From assembly GCA_907165065.1 (NCBI GenBank), contig OU015540.1, forward strand, positions 1,162,001 to 1,226,000: 64,000 bases of DNA. The letters are read 5' to 3'. Under the pieces are notes generated by a model. The model was given only the letters and a program-made list of their open reading frames with translations. It was not told the origin of the DNA and ran no database searches. The DNA comes from Caprimulgus europaeus (taxonomy: Eukaryota > Chordata > Aves > Caprimulgiformes > Caprimulgidae). Shown here one piece after another: positions 34,190-64,000 of this stretch (positions within the stretch are counted from its first letter, which is position 1; each line of letters opens with the position of its first letter). The translations under genes were made by a program, and so were the position numbers.

Positions 34190-34440
34190 CATAGAATCAC
34201 AGAAGATTGTGAGCTGGAAGGGACCCACAAGGATCATCCAGTCCAACTCCTGTCCCTGCACAGGACAATCCCAACATTCACACCATGTCCCTGAGGGCCT
34301 TGGCCAAATGCTGCTGGAATCTTGTCAGGCTTGGGGCCATCAGCACCTCCCTGGGGAGCCTGTGCCAGTGCTCCACCACCCTCTGCCTCAAGAACCTTTT
34401 CCTCATGGCCAACCTCACCCTCCCCTGGCACAGGCTGTGT
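34190..34440 (-). mobile_element. CR1 LINE 3' fragment (subfamily shared with 42780)
   Basis: Starts at the CR1 tip CATAGAATCACAGAAG, then GAGCTGGAAGGGACCCACAA, CAACTCCTGTCCCTGCACAG, ACACCATGTCCCTGAGGGCC, CTGTGCCAGTGCTCCACCAC. It is nearly identical over about 240 bases to the copy at 42780-43020, in the same orientation. Confidence 0.93.
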
Positions 34441-34789
34441 GGCCAAGGCAGGGGAAGGGCCACCTCAGGGAGCCCCTGGCTTGGGGTGGCCATTGTCCAT
34501 CACCAGGACCTGACACCTCACTGCCACGTTCCAGCCACGGACCAGTTTGGGATTATTTCTCTTACCCTGCTGAGCCCAGAAGATGGTTCCTCCGAGGAGG
34601 GGCAGGGCCAGCACTCCCCGACTCAGCTCCGTGTCCAGCCCTGGTGTTCACTGGTCCTGGTCCTCCTCCTGCCTACGAGCCCGGCCAGGTTCTTTGGCTT
34701 CTCTTACACTTGTGAGGTGACACTTATAAGCTCCCCTCCCTGCCAAAAAGCTGAAGGAGGTGGGGCAAGGGCTGGCCCTCACCAGCCCA

Positions 34790-35070
34790 GGGCTCCCAGC
34801 GTGGACGGTTCGACAACAAGCGGTCGAACAAGTTCTTCCCCCGACCGCCCGGTGTGCGGCAACACAGACCGGAGCAGCCGCCCCGTCCCTCGGGCGCGTT
34901 TCACAACCGCCGCCGGCCTCGCCCCTGTGTCCGTGTGTTGAACTGCGGCCAGACCCTGCCCGTAACGCGCCCGTGGGCTGGGGAGCAGCCGGTGGCTCTC
35001 GGGCACTGGCGGCAGCGCCGGCGCCCATCACCCCGGTGTGGGAAGGAGCCGAGGGGGAGTGGAGTCCCAG
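34790..35070. promoter_or_regulatory. Short CpG-rich segment
   Basis: Local G+C and CpG rise (CCCCCGACCGCCCGGTGTGC, GCGCGTTTCACAACCGCCGC) with no coding support. On the minus strand a possible donor CTG/GTGAGG lies at 34790/34789. It could be an alternative SLC5A11 first exon/promoter or an enhancer. Confidence 0.3.
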
Positions 35071-36347
35071 GCGCCCTGGTGAGGGAGCTGCAGCCATTTC
35101 TCCTCCTGGGCAGCGTTCAGGAGGACAAGCCCTGCCCCGTGTCCCCACTACACCCAGTCCGGCAGCTCGGGCTTTCCTGGAGCTGGGCTGCTGGGCTCGT
35201 GCATTTACAAAAAGGTTGGATAATCAATAATCAATAAATGAGCAGTTTCCCGGAGGCAGACACGGTCCCAGAGCTGGGGGCTGTATCCTGAGACCCACAG
35301 CCCCCAGCACAAGAGCCAAAGCGGGTTCAGAGCCATGTTCTGGTTGAGGGGCAGCACCGGGCTGGGACCGGGGACTCGCAGCACCTTGGCAGAGCCTTTT
35401 CTGTGCCCTGTGAAGCTCCTGGATCCCACTGAATTCCTTGGGAGCTTCAGCCCCTCAAGGATGCAGGACAGTGATGGTCAGATCGGTGCTATCTTACCTC
35501 TAAGACACAACAGATCTTGGCTGTTGCTGAGTTTTACTGAGGTGCTTCACCTCTAACTAGGAGAACAAAACAGGGTTTGGTGTGCCAGCCTCGGGACTCA
35601 CTAACCCCGCTCTAACACCTCCTGCTTTCTCTCTCACAGCTCTGATATTGCTGATTCTTTTCATCCCAAGACGTCTCCCACCTTGGGGCCCGTGGTGGGC
35701 AGTTTGCACTGGCCACGTACACTCGGGATTCAGCCACACGAGCAGGAGAGCGCTGAGTCTTTGCCTCTGAAATGCCTGAGGATCTGAGGCAGAGCGCCGC
35801 AGGCCTTTGTCCTGCCCATCAATAAAGGAAACGTGGGATCCACTCCAGGGGAAATTCCCGGAGCTGGATGCACGTGCCTGGTTCAAGCTCCTCTTGCAGG
35901 TCCCGGAGCCCAGGGTGAGGTTAGAAAAATGCAGTGGAGTCGGCTGCTCTGATTTCAGATCCTAACTCTGCCAGGGCCCAGTGGAAATTTTGCCCCTTTT
36001 GTGCATTCAGCTCACAGCCCGGGCTCCTCGGTTCCTGGCACGGACGGCAGCGCTTTCCTCGCCAGAGATTGTGAGGAGGGAACGTCCGTGGCATTGAAAT
36101 GAAGCCGCTGAAGCCAGCCCTTTATCAATGGTCCCGGGAGAGACGCAGCCCACGTGGGTCTCGAGTAACCCATGGGGACTGTATGGCTCTCAGTGCCTCC
36201 TCAATGGGGTTTTTAAAGCATTCCCAGATCCAGCCACCTCCTAACGACACCACCGCTCTCCGGGGCTGAACGCAGCCCAGCAGCAGCCCCGGACCCACGC
36301 ACCCACCGGAGCTCCCGACTCGAGGTAGAAGCCGAAAGGGAACTTAC
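35071..36347. other. Intergenic or first-intron sequence, nothing recognised
   Basis: About 1.3 kb of mixed composition without a supportable exon, repeat family or RNA gene. If the first-exon model at 36348 holds, this is the 5' part of the first SLC5A11 intron. Confidence 0.5.
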
Positions 36348-36505
36348 TGCGCTCAGCTGGGTCTCATTCTGTCCCCTGCGCCGGGCACCACCGAGCCTCT
36401 GCCAACTGACAGGCAGCTTAAATATTGCCAGAGAATCGGGATTTGCCAGCGGAGCTGTTAGCGATGTCACAGGGAATGAGGAGGAAAATTTATAGTCAAA
36501 GTTAA
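36348..36505 (-). promoter_or_regulatory. SLC5A11: Probable SLC5A11 promoter and noncoding first exon
   Basis: On the minus strand there is TATAAAT at 36494-36488, a donor GCA/GTAAGT at 36348/36347, and the acceptor of the ATG exon at 33528-33529, which requires an upstream noncoding exon. Transcription would start about 36460, giving a roughly 110-base first exon and a 2.8-kb intron. On the plus strand 36493-36505 (TAGTCAAAGTTAA) resembles an HNF4 DR1 site, fitting a kidney/gut gene. This is inference from spacing; a GC-rich segment near 34.8-35.1 kb is the alternative. Confidence 0.4.
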
Positions 36506-37439
36506 ACTAATTGCCCGAAGTTGCTCTTTTGGTCCCCCGTGGCTCGGGTGAGATGTGCATTATTTTCACTATCAGGGCTCATGGGTCAAACTCCACAGGG
36601 TGCCATTCTCTTAAGCAATCTGCGCAGCTGGAGAAGGGACAAGGCACAATAAAAAAAATCCGTGCTGCTGTCCTCTGAGGCTGACAGCCCCGACACAGGG
36701 AGGAGCTGACAGCCTGTCCTGTCTCTAATTTACACCCAGCCTTACAAAGGGCAGGGCTCATCCCTGGGCTGGCCTTCACAGCTCATTTCTGAGTCTGTAG
36801 GTTCATCTCCAAACTGGGTCCATTTCAGAGACCAGGCTGGAGGTTTTGACTTCAGCATCATCTGTCTGAAAATCCTGAGAAACACTTGTGGCCCAATACC
36901 AGGCAGAGAATGATGCTGAAGAGGGACCTTCCAGCACAGCGAGAGACCGTGGCAGGGGGCAGCTCCTGCAGCTCTGAACCCGAGAAGCCCTGTGGCTCTT
37001 GCTGGGCAGGTGACCCGCTAGCTGGGAGAGCAGATGAGCGTGGGCACTGCCCTTGCACAAGCCTAATTCATATCCCCACAATGGAGATATCAACCCAAAT
37101 TTTACTGTCTGTGACCCTCTAAGGACATGTTTTGCTGGTGAGCTCTCAGCTCTTCTGTGACACCAGGGTGAAAGCCACAGCCAGAGCAGGGCAGCCCCCG
37201 GGGAACATCAGCCCCAAGTCGCTGCCAGCCGTGAGCAGCATCTCAGCGCAGGTGTCCTGGTGTGAGCTGGGCCAGGGCTGGTTCTTCCCAGCAGCCAGAA
37301 CAGCGCTGGGGGTTGGGTTCAGCTGGGATTTCTCAGGAGAGAAACGCTGAGAACATCCCCACGTTGGCATTTGTGTCCCTGGCACTGAGGGACTTTGTGT
37401 TTGTCCCTCTGCAAGCGCAAGAGCTCAGGGGTGAGGAAT

Positions 37440-37800
37440 ATTGCCATGGATCAGCTCCATGGGCACTGGGCTCTGCCAAGGGGCTGTTCCATCTCCTGTC
37501 CCCATGGGCAGGAGATCCATGAGGGGCTCTTCCTCTCTGGCTCTCTCTGGCTCTCGCTCTGGCTCTCCCGGGATTGCGGTTTCGGGTCGGGATTGTCGCT
37601 GCTCCGGGGTCGTTCTCTGGGAACGGGCCGGGCTGGGTCGGCGGGTGCTGAGCAATGGCACTGGGTATTGCATATTTTATTACCATTATTATTATAAGTA
37701 CTAATTTACTATCATTATTATTTTAAGATTTATTTTATTTCCATTATTAAATTGTTCTTCTCTCACCCTCTGAGTCTCCTTCCCCTTGCCTTAAATAACC
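37440..37800 (+). mobile_element. Fossil LTR fragment, avian endogenous retrovirus
   Basis: The stretch GCTGAGCAATGGCACTGG followed by an AT-rich ATTATTATTATTATAAGT-type run, TTATTTCCATTATTAAATTG and TTCTTCTCTCACCCTCTGAG matches, from memory, the 3' part of avian LTRs, where the ATTAAA is the retroviral polyadenylation region. No internal retroviral genes are nearby, so it is best read as a degraded solo LTR. Subfamily and exact ends are uncertain; it looks old. Confidence 0.5.
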
Positions 37801-38240
37801 CCAAGTCTGGAAGGTAACCTGGGCCTGTCATGGCCACTGTTTCCCTGTCCCTGTCAGAGGATGGAAGTGGCACCTCGTGCAGCAGGAGCCGGGGCTGCAC
37901 TCCCTGGGCTGCTCCCTGAGTTATGATTTCCTTTCCAAGGACAAGCTTTCCTGTGAAGACCATCCCATGACCGAGGCTGACGCGGGTGTTCTGTTAAGGT
38001 TGGGCTGTACAAGGCTAACAGGAGAGTGCCTGGCCAGCACACCGATTCCGGGGAAAATCACCTGATATTTACCTAAAGTTATTAAGAAACAGCAAATGAC
38101 GTGTGTGCGGCGGATGATGCCCTCTGTGGTACGAGCCACGCTGTGAAGGAGGCTCCGGGCTGCGCTGGACCACGCGGTGGGAGGTTGGACATCCGCGCTG
38201 GGCAGCTCGAGATCCCCAGGAGAGCCAGGCTGGATCAGCC

Positions 38241-38311
38241 AGGAGGGTTACAGAAGCACCAGGAGGGTTACAGAAGCACCAGCAGGGTCACAGAAGCACC
38301 AGGAGGGGTTT
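38241..38311. repeat. 20-bp tandem repeat, 3.5 copies
   Basis: Unit AGGAGGGTTACAGAAGCACC at 38241-38260 and 38261-38280 (identical), then a copy with two changes at 38281-38300 and a partial copy. It lies between SLC5A11 and the GRID2IP 3' end. Confidence 0.93.
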
Positions 38312-38913
38312 GAGCACTTTAATCCGCCTGCCCAGTGAGGGACTTCTCCCCGTGACATTTGTATTAGCTCTGCTCAGAGCTGCTTTGCAGTTGCTGGTGC
38401 CGTGGCCTCCAGGGAGGACCCAGCGACTGAGCAGCTGCTGTAAACGAGCTGAACCAGGAAATCTGATCTGAAACCAGCCCCTATCTACCTGCTGGTAGTG
38501 TAAAGGGAGATAAATTGCTCTGGGGATATAAACTCAACCTCAGCCAAGAATTCCTTGCCAGAGGGAAACAATTCACCGGCTCATACGCTCACTGAATGTT
38601 TTCTCCTGAAGGCTGCAGAGAAAAATCCACACTATTTTAAGAATTTGCTGCTCATACTCACCACGGTGGCCTGAACACCAGTGCAAAAGCAGCTCTTTTC
38701 ACAATGACGCAGTTATTTTCCCCGTACCAGCCCAAATCCCACAAGGTCAGAGCCTGCAGCTCCCTCCTGGAAGGGTAAGGGGCCGAGATGAAGCAGCGCA
38801 GTGGCAGAAGTGCCAGGTACAGAACTCCTCACACCTCCACCTGCGGCTGCCCTACGAAGCAATCCTCATCAGCACGCGGAGGTGAGCGCAGGCAGGAGGC
38901 AGGAGGCAGGAGC

Positions 38914-38919
38914 TTTATT
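38914..38919 (-). terminator. GRID2IP: Candidate GRID2IP polyadenylation signal
   Basis: The minus strand reads AATAAA about 1.8 kb after the GRID2IP stop codon. It is the clearest canonical hexamer on this strand below 40727, but a 3'UTR end closer to the stop cannot be excluded. Confidence 0.35.
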
Positions 38920-38961
38920 TTAGGAACAGCACATAGGCATTGGGTAGAGACTGAATTCTGC

Positions 38962-38982
38962 ATATATATATATATATATATA
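38962..38982. repeat. (AT)n microsatellite
   Basis: About ten uninterrupted AT dinucleotides, shortly before the inferred GRID2IP polyadenylation signal in transcript direction. Confidence 0.95.
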
Positions 38983-40726
38983 GTCCCATTATCAAATAAT
39001 ATAACCATAGGTCAGAAGTTCTGCTTCTTTGAAAATATCCACATAAAAATACCAAAGGGATCGCAGTTCTAACTATCTTGGAAAGTTACAACATGTAGCA
39101 AAATCTATGTACAGCATTTTCACATCTGTAATGACAGGTTCAAAAGAATCTCCCGTGGTTTAAATATTGAATGTGTTTTTAGAAAATAAATAAATCAATA
39201 ATAAATTGAATGCAGTGTGTAACATCCAAAATGGGAAGAGGAGCTGAGTGAGCATTGCCCCGTCACCGCGTCAGGGCAGAGGAGAGGCAGAGAGGGCTGG
39301 ACCTCTGGGAACACAACGCTGGAATCTACCTGGCACTTAAAGCTGAGAACACTTGTGAAGATCTACTGCACTTCCTAGAGCAGGGCTTAAAAAAAACACT
39401 GAAAACTGAAGATTGGGTGCTTGTAAGGTCTCCCATAAATAATGCACCGGTCGGTGATCCTGTACCGGAGCAGAGGCTGCAGCAGGAGCTCTTGCTCTGG
39501 CAAAGAGACGGCAGGAAGGTTCCCTACGCTGCAGCTCTGCAGCTGGGGCTCTGCCACGGGGCAGGACGCGGGAGCTGGTCGGGTTTGGAAGGCAATGGGT
39601 GCGTTTTGCACAGTCCTGGCTCCCGGGAGTAGCGCACTGTGGGTTCACCGCGCCTCCCGGAGCCGCGGGCACTGCCCGGGGTGCTGCTGTAGCCCTTTCA
39701 TCCCAGGAGACGGCTCAGAGGGATTCAACGATCTAAAGAACAATGAGATGTTGCTGAAAGCTGGACCTGCATGCTTCTGGAGTTCCCTGCCTGTAGCCAG
39801 CGCCAACGGCTGGTCACTCAGAAAAGGGACTCCCAGGACTCCAGCCCTTGGGGCTGAGGAAAGGCGGGCGGGGGGTGTGTTCCTTGGTGGGCTGGGCTGT
39901 GCCTCGGAGGTGGCTCTCAGGGCTGCAGGGGGCTCCCACTCACCTTTAGGCTACTCAGGGTTCTGTAGGTTCCAAAGAGGCAACAGAAAGCTCAGGGATT
40001 TATGTCTCCTGGTGAGTTCAAATAAGTCTAGTGCTGCTGATGTTAAACTTTTGGGAAGATTTCGAGTCCTGTTGGTCTCTGCCACCCTTCTAAGCAAGGC
40101 TGATGGCCAGGAAGGACTCTGGGCTTTCCCTTCTCTCCAGCACACCTGGGTAGAACCAGACTGGTACCATATTTGGGACCACATGGATGTGCCAGAAGGG
40201 TTCTGCAAGGTCATATTGCTTTCCATTGGCACTGGCTGGCAATGGCAGGGGATCACAGCCTCCAGGCCACCTCCAGCAGTCCCTGCTCCACCGTTATGGT
40301 CTGTTCAGGTCAAGCTCCAGCCCCAGGGTGCAGCTCAAGGGCTTGGAGAGGGATTTGAGGGGAGCTCAGCAGCGTTGCTGCTCAGGGCCCAGGGGACCAG
40401 CGGCTGCTGGAAACACGGGAGAGTGGGGTTTTACCCAGATGTGTCTGAAATCCTTGACTCAGTAATTCCACTGGAAATGAAGGGTGCTAAGAAAGCTGTT
40501 GTGAAGACCAGTGTGGTGTTTTACCTTTTTCTCCCTGTTCCTCACCCTTGCACCCATCCACCATCACCTACTGTGCCTTTTCAGTGTCCAAACTGCCCTG
40601 ACCCTTCAGTCTGTGGTTCTGCTTGGTGGCAGCAGGTGACAGCAGCGTATTTACAACCAAAGTCAACAGGAGCAAATTGCACTTTGTTGGCAATAACTTG
40701 TTGCACCTCACGTTGCTGCAGACCCA

Positions 40727-64000
<23,274 letters not shown>

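Noticed and set aside
39255-39632. 125-codon plus-strand frame overlapping the 502-codon frame
   Set aside because: Short, different frame, no domain, no start context; most likely chance.

Overview
This is vertebrate nuclear DNA, almost certainly from a bird. Evidence: intron-rich genes with GT-AG splice sites, many 3'-terminal CR1 LINE fragments (the dominant avian repeat), no Alu/B1/L1, compact intergenic space, and a gene set (ARHGAP17, SLC5A11, GRID2IP) that I believe lies on chromosome 14 in chicken. The species cannot be told. There are no operons, CRISPR arrays, phages or rRNA/tRNA genes that I can see.

Layout: (1) 1-15.7 kb, + strand: the 3' two thirds of ARHGAP17 (RICH1/nadrin), with 13 coding exons running from inside the BAR domain through the RhoGAP domain and proline-rich tail to the stop and 3'UTR. 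(2) 15.7-19.9 kb, - strand: a short, less familiar gene encoding a BLUF-like (TEX47-like) protein. Its promoter is a CpG island at 19.6-20.4 kb and its 3' end abuts or overlaps that of ARHGAP17. (3) 20.98-33.5 kb, - strand: a complete 15-coding-exon SLC5A11 (SMIT2/SGLT6), 672 residues, with a probable TATA-driven noncoding first exon near 36.4 kb. (4) 36.5-40.7 kb: intergenic or 3'UTR sequence with an LTR fossil, small tandem repeats, and a 502-codon stop-free frame on the + strand. (5) 40.7-62.3 kb, - strand: GRID2IP (delphilin), 20 coding exons with PDZ, harmonin-N-like, FH1 and FH2 regions, plus one possible extra cassette exon; its 5' end lies above 62.3 kb and was not found.

Gene order is ARHGAP17> <BLUF-like <SLC5A11 <GRID2IP. 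In mammals, as I recall, SLC5A11 and ARHGAP17 are also tail to tail but GRID2IP is elsewhere (human 7p22). The genes are functionally unrelated: a Rho-family GAP at junctions and in exocytosis, a Na+/myo-inositol (glucose) cotransporter, a cerebellar postsynaptic scaffold/formin, and a presumed testis-type BLUF-fold protein.

Exon boundaries were read by eye from splice sites and checked by codon phase. Every ARHGAP17, SLC5A11 and GRID2IP junction listed keeps frame. The points most worth following up are the BLUF-like gene, whose flavin-contacting Gln position is His; the convergent overlapping 3' ends; the in-frame cassette exon of GRID2IP; the open minisatellite next to a GRID2IP acceptor; and the long antisense open frame over the GRID2IP 3' end. 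I did not find a clearly new biological system.
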